DNA of 64,000 nucleotides from Chrysophaeum taylorii (Eukaryota > Sar > Pelagophyceae > Pelagomonadales > Pelagomonadaceae): NCBI GenBank assembly GCA_029834535.1, contig JAQMWT010000330.1, forward strand, positions 124,001-188,000. Reading direction: 5' to 3'. The stretch's first letter is position 1, and each line of letters opens with the position of its first letter. The notes beneath the pieces were generated by a model. It ran no database searches and was not told where the DNA came from. It saw nothing but the letters and a program-made list of their open reading frames with translations. This document shows, one piece after another, positions 45,978 through 56,135 of this stretch. A program made the translations under genes and the position numbers.

Positions 45978-46403
45978 ATGGAGGCTTTCGGGGGCAAGTG
46001 GCAGACGATCAAGAGCGAGGGCGACTTCAACGGGTTCTTGACGGAGCGCGGCGTGCCGCTTCCCGTCCGCAAGACCCTTGAGCTCTTTACGTCCAAGGCG
46101 ACCATCATCCTCGGCATCGCCGATGGCATGTTCCTCGAGACGGAGGTCGGCGTCCTGAGCAACACCGAGCACCCGTCGCTTCCGCTCGACGGCGCGCCTG
46201 TTGAAGCTAAGTCCCCCGCCGGCGATGAAATCCTCAAGGCGGTCAAGTTCGACGGCACGGTCGTCGCCATCACCGAGACGTCGAAGTCCGACCCCTCGGA
46301 CGTCGTCCTCCACGAGCTCAAGCTCGAGGGTACGACGCTCGTGCGCAAGATCGTCAACGTCAAGACCGGCACCAACTTCACTACCTTCCTCCAGAAGGTC
46401 TAA
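45978..46403 (+). CDS. Fatty-acid-binding-protein (FABP/calycin)-like protein
   Basis: The protein is 141 aa, close to the usual 130-140 of intracellular lipid-binding proteins. It begins MEAFGGKWQTIKSEGDFNGF and continues LTERGVPLPVRKTLELF: the GKW-x4-SEG-FxxFL pattern followed by helix-turn-helix is the FABP N-terminal signature. Later strands (LKAVKFDGTVVAI, LHELKLEGTTLVRKIVNV) fit the ten-stranded barrel, with the Arg in LVRK in the ligand-binding position. It would carry fatty acids or retinoid-like ligands in the cytosol. FABPs are mainly known from animals, so this is an uncommon find in a protist. The start is at the ATG right after a pyrimidine-rich cag. Confidence 0.75.
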   Translation: MEAFGGKWQTIKSEGDFNGFLTERGVPLPVRKTLELFTSKATIILGIADGMFLETEVGVLSNTEHPSLPLDGAPVEAKSPAGDEILKAVKFDGTVVAITETSKSDPSDVVLHELKLEGTTLVRKIVNVKTGTNFTTFLQKV

Positions 46404-47034
46404 ACAAACAGCTCGACGCCTGACGACGATGCACGCTGCCCCTCAACGCTGCGTGCCTGCCTGTGTACCTGCCTGAACCCCCAACACACAACGCCATCGA
46501 GAAGGGCTGTGCTGCATCCATAGCCGCAATTCACACTCTCGGCGTAAGCAACCTCGATGAAACAGGAACGCGCAACAAATGGCCTCATGACCTCGCTCTC
46601 CAGGGACATCGTCCATCCTCACCCTTGTAATGGCCTCCTGACCTTACCCTGATCCCGAACCGGTTGTGATTGATTGAGGACGGTGCCTCCTTAGCCTGAT
46701 CCCTCTAGGAGGCTATCCGTCCTCCGAGCGCATAGAGACTGGCACCTGTTCGCCTTCCGGTTGGGAGCCGGAACGTTCGTACAGCGCGGGACGGGTTACG
46801 GCCGGGGGCAGAAGGAAGCGTTAACGAGGAGATGGTTGTCAGTGAACTCGCGGTCTCCGCGCCGCATGGCGACAGGCGTGAACTTCATTTTTCTGCGCCC
46901 CTCGTCCCTCGGCCCCGCGATTCTGGACCGGCTCCAGTCGGCATGCCTCCCATGCTCGGGAGATGTCTGAAGAAGTTAGTTAGACCACCTAGCTCTCCAG
47001 GGGCATCGTTCAACCAACCTCCTGGGATGGAAAT
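46404..47034. other. Intergenic region, nothing recognised
   Basis: There is no ORF with recognisable content and no tRNA-like structure by eye. Confidence 0.4.
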
Positions 47035-47370
47035 TTAAGCGAAAGACGAAGTAGAGATATCTATGGCCTCGTTTCCTTCCTCCGCAGGGACATCGTCATC
47101 CTCCTTGGGTGGAACTACGGCCTCCTCGGCCGCTTTCTTCTCAGCGAGCTTCTCCCAATAGGTCTTTCGTCGTTCGATGAGGTCGATGACGCGCCTCCGG
47201 AGATCCTTGAGATCCGCCAGCTTCTTCTCGAGTGCCGCGAGTCGCTCCTCCTCTCCCTCCTCAGTCTTCTCTTTCTTCGCCTTGGGCTCCTCCTTGAGCT
47301 CCTGCCGCCGCTTCTGGGGCGTCGGCTCGGGCCGCGCTACGAGAGTGTTTCCACGCCCATTATCAACGCA
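47035..47370 (-). CDS. 3' coding exon of an unidentified coiled-coil protein (partial)
   Basis: The minus frame from 47370 to the stop at 47035 is open and clearly coding-like: NTLVARPEPTPQKRRQELKE, then a charged coiled coil (RLAALEKKLADLKDLRRRVI; RRKTYWEKLAEKKAAEEA) and an acidic tail ending AIDISTSSFA. It has no upstream ATG in frame, and a possible acceptor lies at about 47371 (actag|tgcg), so it is probably a terminal exon. Upstream minus frames with LPDVEPAYFALPPAPPE and QVMEREERARINETS (47390-47560) may be earlier exons, but I cannot place the joins. A chromatin- or spliceosome-type coiled-coil protein is conceivable; nothing firmer. Confidence 0.5.
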   Translation of the reverse strand, partial: CVDNGRGNTLVARPEPTPQKRRQELKEEPKAKKEKTEEGEEERLAALEKKLADLKDLRRRVIDLIERRKTYWEKLAEKKAAEEAVVPPKEDDDVPAEEGNEAIDISTSSFA

Positions 47371-50300
47371 CTAGTTTCGTTGATCCGAGCGCGCTCCTCG
47401 CGCTCCATCACCTGCTTCCTGATCGCCCTACAAGCGCCTCACGACGCACAACCCGCAACGCACTCAACCACTTCGGGGGGCGCCGGCGGCAACGCAAAGT
47501 ATGCCGGCTCCACATCCGGGAGCTCATCGGGCTGCATCTCGAGGTCCGTTGAGAATATGTTTCAATGCCGTTTGAGCGTTGTGTGCCAGTCTCTGGCGTT
47601 TTTGCGGACGTCGTCGCTCCTCGCAGCTCCACGTCCGGTACCGCGGCAACCCCGCCCACGTCGTACATCCTCGTCCCGCGTGCTATTTGACGATGGGCGT
47701 GGTAGCTATCAAAGTATATGGGATGAGTCACTGCGCCGAGGTCGTCGTTGTCAAAAAACGCCGAACAACACTGACTCACACGCTGCTTGAAGTACAGCAC
47801 GATTGGCGAGATATGCGTGCGTACGTGGCGGTGGCGGCAAGATGGTGGGAATTCGTCGATGTTGTTGGGTGATGTGGTTAACACGTTTGTGACGCTGGTG
47901 ACGACGATGATCGGTGGAGTGCGGTTTGTATGCTACGCAACGACAACGCAACGCCAGGAACGAGTTTGTTTTTCCCTCATCAGATGGGCCACAGTGGCGG
48001 TTGACCTGGCAGCCCAAGGCGCGGGTTCATCCGCCACGTTTGAATTGCAGAGAGGGGAGGGCGGCGTGCAGAGGTGCAGCGTACGCGGTGGTCGAGAGGC
48101 GGCTGCTCAATGATTCGTTTTGCGCGTCGAGGTGAACTATGCGGCATTCCGTGCTCGCACGAACTGGCGCAATTTATCGAGGCCAAAGCGGAGTTTGTCG
48201 CACTGAACTGTAACCTTGACGCGGAGGTTGCGTGGCTGCGCCTTAACAGGGACAGACACGACTGCGGGTTTCTTATGGCCCTGATCCTGTCGCCTCGTCG
48301 TTGGATTCGAATGCTCAAGCGCGGAGTGGTCAATTGTACGATCCATTGCGGACCTCTCGTGCGGAGCGAGTTAGGGATGGTTTTATTGTGACGCAGACCA
48401 CAAGGCAGCTAAAATACGGCAGTGATTGTTGTGACTGGCAACGTCACACCCAAGTCTTGCTTTTGGCGTATTTTTTGACGGCTCGAGCTCGGGTATTCGG
48501 AAACACTGGTCACAGTGATGGTCACAGTGACGCAGTTGGTGAAGTCGTAATGGGTGGTGCTCACGACGTAGGTGGCGATGATGCTTAAACGGCCAGGTTG
48601 AGCCTTAACTCGTATTGAGCGAAAGCGACAGGAGCAAGAGAAGTACGAGCTAGAGAAGTATGCGGGTAAAAAAAATAGGGGCAAGCGACATTTGCTGAGT
48701 TTGTTGACTTTGGTGAGTTTGACGCTGTCGATGCTCGAATGAATGAATATAATATAATGGGTTGCCTGCTGCGGCTTCGTAGTAAACGAGTATTGATCTC
48801 GTTTTGTTAGCTCCTTGGCGGGAGTCTGAAATCGCTTTCGTGATTTGCTATATTGGCTGCTTCTTCTCTTTTTTTTCCTTCTCTTTGCCCCATTCTCCAC
48901 AGCGTGCTTTCTGTGTGCGGGGTCACATCTAACAAAGATGCAAAAACACTCGCCTGGTGCTCGAATAAGACGGCCGCAGCCATTCACCAGAGCACAATCC
49001 CACCCCGTCGACGGGCGCGCTGCGGAGTTCCACGGTTTTCACGCTAGCGACACAATGTCCTCGCGACAAAGTGACCTCCGCCGCCAACAGGGCCCCGTTG
49101 AACAACGATTGCACATCCACGCTACCGTCGATGGCATCGTCTTCGGCGCCTCCGGTGAGCATTGAGGTGTGCCACAAGTGCGCGTCACGGATCTCCGAGT
49201 CGAGGTCCGTGGCGACAGCGTAGACGTCGTTGAGGCCACCGCGGCCCAGCTCCTCGGCACTTACCGTGACGGGGCTTCGCACCTACCTTGGGTTGGGTTC
49301 GCTGCTTAATCAGCCTCAACTACCTCGCCGCCTAGGGGGGTCGAGACGCCCAGCTCCGTCGCACACGTGTCCTGCTGCAAAACCCGTACGCCCTGCGGGC
49401 GGGCCCTCTTCTTTCGCCGACAGTCCTCCGGATCGGCGGAATGTCATCCGATTTCTCTTCGAGTGCTAGCATCCAACGTCGATATCGACGGGTTCTTCCC
49501 GCTTTGCTTCCATTCCAAACCAAATCTAAATTTGGAAAGAAATCCGTTCAGAGTTCGAATCCGTCCACACTGGACCACAGGATTCTCAGTCGCAGGCGCG
49601 GAAAGCTGTTGGCAGTAAGGAGGCCTACGACGAGGCCGAAGACCCGCGTGGCGAATGCGCAAGCGCACACCATGGTGCGAGCGGATTTGCGACTGCGCGC
49701 GGAGGAGGTGACGACATAGTGCTTCCTACTGCTCTCAATGATCTCACACTCTCCAGTCAGATCCGGAGCCAACCAGCGGCTCGTTTGAAAATGGCTCAGC
49801 CATGACACGCAAGCCATAACTGCAAGAGGTAGGAAGATAGAAGGCAAGGGACTCCAGTTTGTAAACGCCCAAGCCATAACTGTTAAAGGTAGGAAGATAG
49901 AAGGACTTCGGTTTACATCTGGGCTGTCATCGACCCCGACACGACAGCAAGGAGTGGCGAGAAGAAGGCAAGTGAGGTCAACTAAAAAGGGGATCGAAGA
50001 GTAGAGTTGTGCCTTGAAAAGATGATCTTGGACGGGTGCTTGTTGCACGAACGCAATGAGCATCATTTATTGGGTGAACAAGTTATATTTTGTTTCAGAG
50101 TTTAGTTATCATTTTTGTGGTAAGCAACTCCCTCCCTGGCTCGCAGAGCAAAAATGGAGGAGCGCGGAGGAAATTTTAGAAAGATAGATTCACAGAGCAG
50201 AAAGGAAGGCGAAGAAAAAGCAAGAAAGCGCGAACGGCAGAAGCAGGGGGCCAAGGGAGAGCATAAGAGAAACAGAGAGAACAAGAGAGGACAGCAAAGA

Positions 50301-50387
50301 ATGATGAAGGAAAAGAGCAATAAAAAAGAGAGCAAAGTGGGGAGGCAGGAGAAGGATGGCTGAGAAAGGTACAAGCAAAAGGGGTGT
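47371..50387. other. Gene-poor 3-kb region
   Basis: ORFs are short and conflicting (plus 48110-48391, minus 48929-49282). The latter reads GRGGLNDVYAVATDLDSEIR and could be an exon with a donor-like gtaagt at its upstream end, but no family is recognised. A direct repeat (GCCATAACTG...AGGTAGGAAGATAGAAGG) lies at about 49815-49845 and 49873-49903. The segment near 49390-49420 (GCGGGCGGGCCCTCTTCTTT) weakly resembles the LINE 3' end. A purine-rich tract at 50150-50365 produces a Lys/Glu/Arg ORF that I do not call a gene. Confidence 0.4.
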
Positions 50388-50577
50388 TTAAAGGTCGACT
50401 GCTAAGAGAGGGGTGCGAACGGGAGCACGCAGGGCGTTCATGGGTTTGGGGGGTTGGGTGGAGACGTAAGGGATGCCTGGAGGTATGCCTAGGCCGGGTC
50501 ATCGCCGAGTCGCGGGGCAGGCGAAGAAAGGAAGGGCCCCGCGCGCATGTCATATGCATGCTGCCGCCGGACGTATG
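50388..50577 (-). mobile_element. LINE 3'-end copy, about 190 bp, diverged
   Basis: It reads TTTAAAGGTCGACTGCTAAG at 50388-50407, then GGTCATCGCCGAGTCGCGGG and GGCCCCGC, ending with CATGCTGCCGCCGGACGTAT (about 50557-50576). This is the reverse complement of the block at 3145-3365 and 5858-6057. It shares the GTGCGAACG variant with the copy ending near 6508. Confidence 0.85.
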
Positions 50578-51896
50578 TAGAAGAAAAGGTGATTCAAGAA
50601 GAGATCAAAGGAACAGAGAAGGAGGAGAGAAGAAAGCCAAGGAAGAAAAGACGCAGGGAACGACAGTGGAAGAAGTCGCTATGAAGAAAGAGAAGAGACT
50701 ACGCTAGGAGACGGTCGCAGCACGATGCCAGACTTCCCAATCAGGCATCCATAATTTGTTCCGGCTAAGCGGCCAAATGTCGCGAGAACACACGGTAGCC
50801 TCATACCATCAGCATCAACAGCACGAGCGACAAGGATGGCAATATGCTCCGCGGGCAAACGACCGCGAAGAAAAAATAAGGAGCGTCGGTGTCATATCTG
50901 CAACGGGGAGAGCAGATTAATGTCGCATACACATATCAAGAACAAGAGAAGCCTGGGGAGCTGAGAGACGAGACTACAACCAGTCCAGCAAACGCGTGCT
51001 CTTGAGAAGGAGATGATGAAGCTGCGGATTAGCCACAATCAATCTGTCACGCCGTCGTCATCAAAGTGGATGTGGGCATGAAGTCAAGAGATGGTGAAGC
51101 AACTCGGAATATTACCGAAGCAGCGACAACAGTGACAAGCGTAATCAGGGACGACAAAGAAGCCCCAGGCAGCAGAAAGCTGTCGGGTGGCTTATTGCGC
51201 CATGAGGAAGCTAACGTGCATGGCGCGTGCCATGAAAGACTTGCACTGTCCGACAAAAGACGTCCGGGCGGGCAAAGATAGATATCCGCAGGCTCGCTCA
51301 TGTGCACGAAGGCGCGCAACTCCAGTTAGTGAAGATGAAGAAAGCTCGGCATAAGATGACAATATGAGCCATGTTGCTGGTGCCACCGAAGAAGCCACGA
51401 CTGCGACACACGTGGCATTCGAATTGTTAAAGACGGCGGCGACCGGTTGTCTACCTGCTAGAACGTCGGGCGGCTTACGACAGGTACGCTTAGTTCAGAA
51501 AGGTGTTGTAACCACGCCACTTATAAGCCGAGGAATTCGTTACTCTGCCGACTTATCATAGTTCTTCGACATACTATTAAAATTGGTTCGATAGCAAGTG
51601 GATTCGAGTCAGATATCCCGCCGGTGGTCGCACGCGCGCGACGCTGACTCCTGCCACAACACCCCCCTGAAAATTGTTGGGGGACAAAGCGTCCCGCGGT
51701 AGGTAGCAACACGCAGGGTTGTGGTGGTTTTCCACGACATTTTTTTTGTTCGTACTAGGCACCGGAGTTTGTTAATGCGCACTGGGGAGGCGCCATTCGC
51801 GGCGCGTCTGTCGGTTTTTGTGCTGGGTGTCAACACGGCCCTCAGGTCGTCGTCGTCGTCGTCGTCGTCGCCGAGGGAGTCTCTCTCACACCGCGA
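50578..51896. other. Gene-poor region
   Basis: There is a purine-rich left part (50580-50710) and no ORF with recognisable content. A (GTC)n run lies at about 51848-51870 next to the hydrolase stop. Confidence 0.4.
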
Positions 51897-52736
51897 TCAG
51901 TCTCCTCCTCCGAGAAGGTTGGTGGCCCACTCGGCGGAGGCGTCGGCAGCCTGTCTTATTTGCGCGTCGAGCGTAGTCGTACGTTCGCCGTCTCGCCTCG
52001 GGAAGGTCTGCGGACCGTAGTGGGCGAAGCCGGCGTGATTTCCGCCTTTGACTGTCGAGACCGCGACCCGAGTGCCGTCGGGCTCGCAGACATCGGTGAC
52101 TATCTTATCGGCCTCGGCGACAACTTGGAGGATTCGGACGCGGTCCGGGACGTCTCGGGCGTCGCAGTACGAAGCGTGAAGCAGGAGGCCAACGGCCTGG
52201 TCGTCCTTGCTGGCCGCGGCTTTGGCCGCCGAGCCGCCGAGCGAGTGGCCCGCGTAGATCCAGTGCGCGGCGTTTGTTGTCCGCTTGGCGTCGCGCGCCC
52301 GAGAAGCGCACGAGCGCGGCGACAAGGTCGCGAGGCGCAAAGGGACAGATATCAAGAAGACGGGCGCCTTGGCGCGGGCTGCGATCCGCGCGCACAGCGG
52401 CGCGTAGGCGACGTGATCCACCAGAGCCCCGGGAAAGTAGACGATTCCAATCTTTGATTCCTTTGGGGGAACGAAGCTGAGGCCCCACGCCGTTTCAGAT
52501 ATTGCGACGCCCTTGTACCCCTTCTTGACCACTTCTCTGGCGCTCTCGAAGGCGGGCTGTCTCTGGAAGATGACGACCAAGACCACGAACAGCAAATAGA
52601 GGGCGCCCAAGCTCGAAATGCCGGCGGCGACGTACCAAGCCACCGATGCGAACGAGAACGCCATGAGCCCTTGGGTGACCGACCGGAGTATGCTGTCGGC
52701 GTACATCCCGACCTGTGGTGCGCGCTCAAGCAGCAC
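51897..52736 (-). CDS. Membrane-anchored alpha/beta-hydrolase (PF12695-type)
   Basis: The protein is 279 aa. An N-terminal TM helix (GALYLLFVVLVVIFQ) is followed by GIVYFPGALVDHVAYAPLC, the oxyanion-strand motif, then a nucleophile elbow YAGHSLGGSAAKAAA and GLLLHASYCDARD. The late GGNHAGFAHYGPQTFP supplies the catalytic His and is typical of this bacterial-type 'alpha/beta hydrolase family' with the NHAxFxxYG end. The substrate is unknown. The start is uncertain: MLLERAPQVG (52736) or the later MYADSILRSV. The frame just upstream is closed, so a spliced 5' end is possible. Confidence 0.8.
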   Translation of the reverse strand: MLLERAPQVGMYADSILRSVTQGLMAFSFASVAWYVAAGISSLGALYLLFVVLVVIFQRQPAFESAREVVKKGYKGVAISETAWGLSFVPPKESKIGIVYFPGALVDHVAYAPLCARIAARAKAPVFLISVPLRLATLSPRSCASRARDAKRTTNAAHWIYAGHSLGGSAAKAAASKDDQAVGLLLHASYCDARDVPDRVRILQVVAEADKIVTDVCEPDGTRVAVSTVKGGNHAGFAHYGPQTFPRRDGERTTTLDAQIRQAADASAEWATNLLGGGD

Positions 52737-53340
52737 CAGAAACTCGGGACGCTGATCTCCACGCCGCCCCCTATGACCGCGATGGTCACCCAGTCAATGG
52801 TTCGCGCGGGCATATAAGAATTTCGTGGTTTCTTGTGAGGAAGCTATGACACTTACCCCTGCACCACGTATCCAGTATCCTTACGTCTTTCTCTTATCGC
52901 TAGTCTAACGCCTCATTCCATTCGTAACATTTCTTTTGTGGTGCTGCTGAGGTGAGGATTTTGAATCGAGGAGGGGCGGCGGCCGGCCGATAGGCGAGGC
53001 TTGTCGCCATGTGACACAGCACCGCGATGCGATCGGCGCCAACGAACTCGTCAGTTCAATTCTCCCCTCCTGCGCCCATACCCATTGCGAATAATGAAGT
53101 TCCGGCTTGCTGCCACTGGCCCGAGGCCGGAAAGTCAGCATCCAGATCGTTCATCAAAGTAGACATGATGCGACGGACGACGACGCACTCGAGACCGCCG
53201 TGCGGAGAGAACAGGCTGCTTACGTTAAACAAACAAACCAAATTAGGGCCCGGATTCATAATAATAATAATAATAAGGTAACGACCGCCCTCCTCCAGAA
53301 CCCCTCTGTCGCAACCACCAAATGACACGGGTAGTAGTAG
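52737..53340. other. Intergenic region
   Basis: No supported gene. (AAT)n lies at 53259-53277. A short poly-GTA run precedes the Helitron-shared sequence at 53343. Confidence 0.4.
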
Positions 53341-53342
53341 TA

Positions 53343-54139
53343 CAAGTGCAGGCCAGTAAGTTCACCTAGTCCCAATCTCTAACCCCAGTAAGTTCACCTG
53401 GTCCCAGTAAGTTTCATATAAGTTCACCTGGCCAGTAAGTTCACCCAGCTCACACCAACTCCTTTGAGCTCGTCGCTCTCGCCTCCGCCAATCCAAGCTG
53501 CTTTGATCCGCACGCGCCGCCAACCTTTGAGTTTACTCTAAAAACCCTTTACTCTAAAAACCCCAGTATGTTCACACCTGGTCCCAGTTCCACCTGGTCA
53601 CTCAGTTCACCTAGTCCCAATCTCAAACCCCAGTAAGTTCACGTGGTCCCAGTAAGTTCACCTACCGTGCGCGTGTAGACGCCGGGAGGGGGCTTATCGG
53701 TATTGCGCAGCACGTGTGGGGTAGGGTGGAGTCGTCGACTCAGAAGAGGATATCCTCGGGGTTGCCGATCGACAGAGAGCCACGTAGAGCTGGACGTGGC
53801 AGAAGACGGGCTTCGCCAAGAGGACGCCGACCTCGCGGGGCGTCTGGCCCTGGCTCTTGGTGATCGTTTGGCGTCGGCGGGCCTTACGGGATACAGGTTG
53901 GAGGAGCCTCGGTGACAACGACACGATCGATCATGTCCGCGGTCATGCGCGCGTTGTCAGCATCGACAACATCGTTTCGACGGGGCGTGAGAATGGCGCG
54001 CTGAAAGAGCCGCCGCGGCTCGTGGAAATAGTCTGCGAGGTCGCCGTAGACGGCTTGGAGGATCACTGTCTGGCTCTCTCGCGCCTACCTGATCCTTACT
54101 CTCGCGCCTACCTGATCCTTACCCTAAATCGAGGGACAA

Positions 54140-54174
<35 letters not shown>

Positions 54175-54200
54175 AACATCTGTCGATTAGTAGTTAGGAT
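53343..54200 (-). mobile_element. Helitron remnant, copy B: helicase C-terminus plus 3' repeats; empty-site reference
   Basis: Minus-strand reading gives ILQAVYGDLADYFHEPRR, LFQRAILTPRRNDVVDADNA near 53950-54065, and in another frame RRQTITKSQGQTPREVGV followed by KPVFCHVQLYVALCR near 53765-53865: the Pif1/Helitron helicase motifs leading to VI. It is collinear with copy A but lacks the LINE inserts, with TGTCT intact at 54067-54071 and the (GACA)n tract intact at 54133-54175. It also lacks copy A's segment around 2745-2890. The 3' side (53343-53700) has about eight AGTAAGTTCACCTGGTCCC-like units. The Helitron termini (TC..., CTRR) were not located. Confidence 0.85.
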
Positions 54201-54220
54201 ATCTAGCTGGACAAAAGGAA

Positions 54221-55858
54221 TTAAGAGTTGCTGAGGTGTGAGAGAAAGGTGGAAGGCGTGAGAAGGCGGGTGCCCCCGAGGAGGACGAGGCGGTTGGTGG
54301 CGTTGGAGACGTCGTAGGCAGCTTTCATCTCGGAGTAGGCGCAGCCGCCGAGGACGCAGACGAGGAACTTGGGTCCAGAAAAGGTGGCCTTCTTGTTGGC
54401 CTTGCGGGCGCTCTGGGCAGGCTGTTTCGCGGGAGTTTTGCGTCCTCCGATCTGCGGGTAGGTGTCGTAGGAGAGCTTGTCGTCGACGAGGGCCTCGAGG
54501 ATGGTCTTGAGGGGCGGGACGTAGCGGGATTCGGATATGTCGACTTCCTTGGTCTTCTTGAAGATGGAGAAGGCGCTCGACTTTTTCTTCTTTGGTTCGA
54601 GTTTCTTCGCGTCGGCGTGGAGCGGGGTGCCGCGGTCGGCCATGTGGTTGGCGAAGGTGATGAGGGTATCCTGGGGAAGGTTCTGGAGCTTGGCGCGCTC
54701 GGATTCGCCGATTCTGCCGCCCTTGGCAAACAAGTAGGAACACGCGAGGCGGACGGCGTGGTCGTTCCCGATTTTTGCGAAGGCGGCGACGTCATCGAAG
54801 ACGGCGTTGGGGCTCACCGTCTCGCCGTCCTCATCCTTCCCGGTGACGAGGGTTTGCTCGAGTCGCGACGCGTCCAAGAGTTTGTGCTTGTGGAACTCGG
54901 TCAGGCACTCGTGGGCGATCGACATGTGTTTGTTGAGGGCCGCCGTCGCCGCCTGGAACTCGGGAAGCTTCTTCAAGGCGGAGGCCATGTCGCCGAGGGA
55001 CATGTCCTCGCCGCGACTCAGGGCAGCGGCAGAGTTATGCGAGAGGAACTCGGTCGTCTTGGCGCGCAGCGAATCGATGACGCGCGCGATGTGCTCGTGA
55101 CGCAGTTCCAGCCAGAGAGCGTCTTTGTCGCTCAGGATGGCCACATCCTTTGATTCCCCGGACTTTGTCGTCTTCCCGTAGCTGACCCTATCCCTCGCGT
55201 CGCCCTCGACGGCCAGCACGTCCTGGATCATCGCTTGATACGTGTACTCGTGCATCAACGGCGTCATGACGTCGTCCATTCGGTCCAGCACGAGCACGGT
55301 CAAGTCCCCGCCAGGGCCCTTCAACTCGTCTCTTAACGCGTAAGCGGCCGCCTTGGCCACCTCGCCCCGGTACCGGATCTTGGGCGACAAATCTCCAAGA
55401 GTCGCGCACACCGTCGCTAGCTTCGCGACGTCCGCCGCCACAAACACCTGCGATTCGACGGCCAAAAAGTCCAGGTTGAGTTCCGCAAAGCTCTTGAGCC
55501 GTGGGGTCAGCTCGGGGAGCGCCAGAGCGCTCATCTGCGCCTCGGACACCTTGGATAGAAAAAAAACGTGAGCCTCCGCGTAAGGCGCATCTCGGCCCTT
55601 CCAGTCGGCCGCGATCGCCTTGACGCTCTTGTCGCTCGGCGCCGCAACGTATATCACGCCCATCTCCGTGAACGGCTGACGCCGCTTCTCAAGCGACTCC
55701 ACCAGAGACACGTGCTCCTCCATCAGGTCGTACATGCCGAGCACCGGCGTCAGCACCTTGGACGCCTCGGCGTCAACTACCAGCACGTTCCATCCCGAGC
55801 CCTTCCGCACCACCTCGCGTTGCAGGATCCCGCGCACAACCTCGCGCAGATTCGACAT
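54221..55858 (-). CDS. Sec1/Munc18 (SM) family vesicle-fusion protein
   Basis: This is a single-exon ORF of 545 aa; SM proteins usually have 550-650. It opens MSNLREVVRGILQREVVRKG with WNVLVVDAEASKVLTPVLGM, the domain 1 start of Sec1 proteins. It continues with VSLVESLEKRRQPFTEMGVI, YVAAPSDKSVKAI and DLTVLVLDRMDDVMTPLMHE (the 'LDR..D..TPL.HE.TYQAM' block), then EDMSLGDMASALKKLPEFQ and the late LVCVLGGCAYSEMKAAYDV (GG.TYSE motif) and VLLGGTRLLTPSTFL. It binds syntaxin-type SNAREs and drives membrane fusion, probably at the plasma membrane. Its 5' end faces the PC-esterase gene 277 bp away. Confidence 0.93.
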   Translation of the reverse strand: MSNLREVVRGILQREVVRKGSGWNVLVVDAEASKVLTPVLGMYDLMEEHVSLVESLEKRRQPFTEMGVIYVAAPSDKSVKAIAADWKGRDAPYAEAHVFFLSKVSEAQMSALALPELTPRLKSFAELNLDFLAVESQVFVAADVAKLATVCATLGDLSPKIRYRGEVAKAAAYALRDELKGPGGDLTVLVLDRMDDVMTPLMHEYTYQAMIQDVLAVEGDARDRVSYGKTTKSGESKDVAILSDKDALWLELRHEHIARVIDSLRAKTTEFLSHNSAAALSRGEDMSLGDMASALKKLPEFQAATAALNKHMSIAHECLTEFHKHKLLDASRLEQTLVTGKDEDGETVSPNAVFDDVAAFAKIGNDHAVRLACSYLFAKGGRIGESERAKLQNLPQDTLITFANHMADRGTPLHADAKKLEPKKKKSSAFSIFKKTKEVDISESRYVPPLKTILEALVDDKLSYDTYPQIGGRKTPAKQPAQSARKANKKATFSGPKFLVCVLGGCAYSEMKAAYDVSNATNRLVLLGGTRLLTPSTFLSHLSNS

Positions 55859-56135
55859 CTATTTCGTCTCTCTGTCTTTCTTTCTGCAAACCTTGTGAAC
55901 AATAATATTTATTCGCCGCTCGCAAGAACAAGTTGGCCCATTCGCCGCCGCGGCTTCCCACTCTCGTAAACCCCGATCGCTATCCTTTGAGTTTACTCCT
56001 AAACCCTTATATCTGGGGGAGAAGGGCTTTTTTTTTTTTTTTGTAGCCCCGGAGGCCCCATATCCTGTGTGCCTGTGACGTCAAAAGCTGAAATTTTGAA
56101 TAGTCTGATAGGGACGACGGGTTGCTGGTTTTCTG
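55859..56135. promoter_or_regulatory. Divergent promoter region of the SM-protein and PC-esterase genes
   Basis: A 277-bp spacer between divergent ATGs. It contains CCTTTGAGTTTACTCCTAAA (55984-56003), which also occurs in the Helitron-linked block (53524-53541), and a T-run at 56029-56043. A shared promoter is inferred from the arrangement only. Confidence 0.45.

Noticed and set aside
48074-48391. 105-aa plus-strand ORF (FARRGELCGIPCSHELAQF)
   Set aside because: Its composition is protein-like, but there is no recognisable domain, splice evidence or neighbour support.
49500-49620. Possible tRNA because of a GTTCGAATCC-like T-loop at 49553
   Set aside because: No matching acceptor, D or anticodon stems can be formed upstream.
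50154-50363. Lys/Glu/Arg-rich 69-aa ORF
   Set aside because: It is a purine-rich low-complexity tract without coding features.
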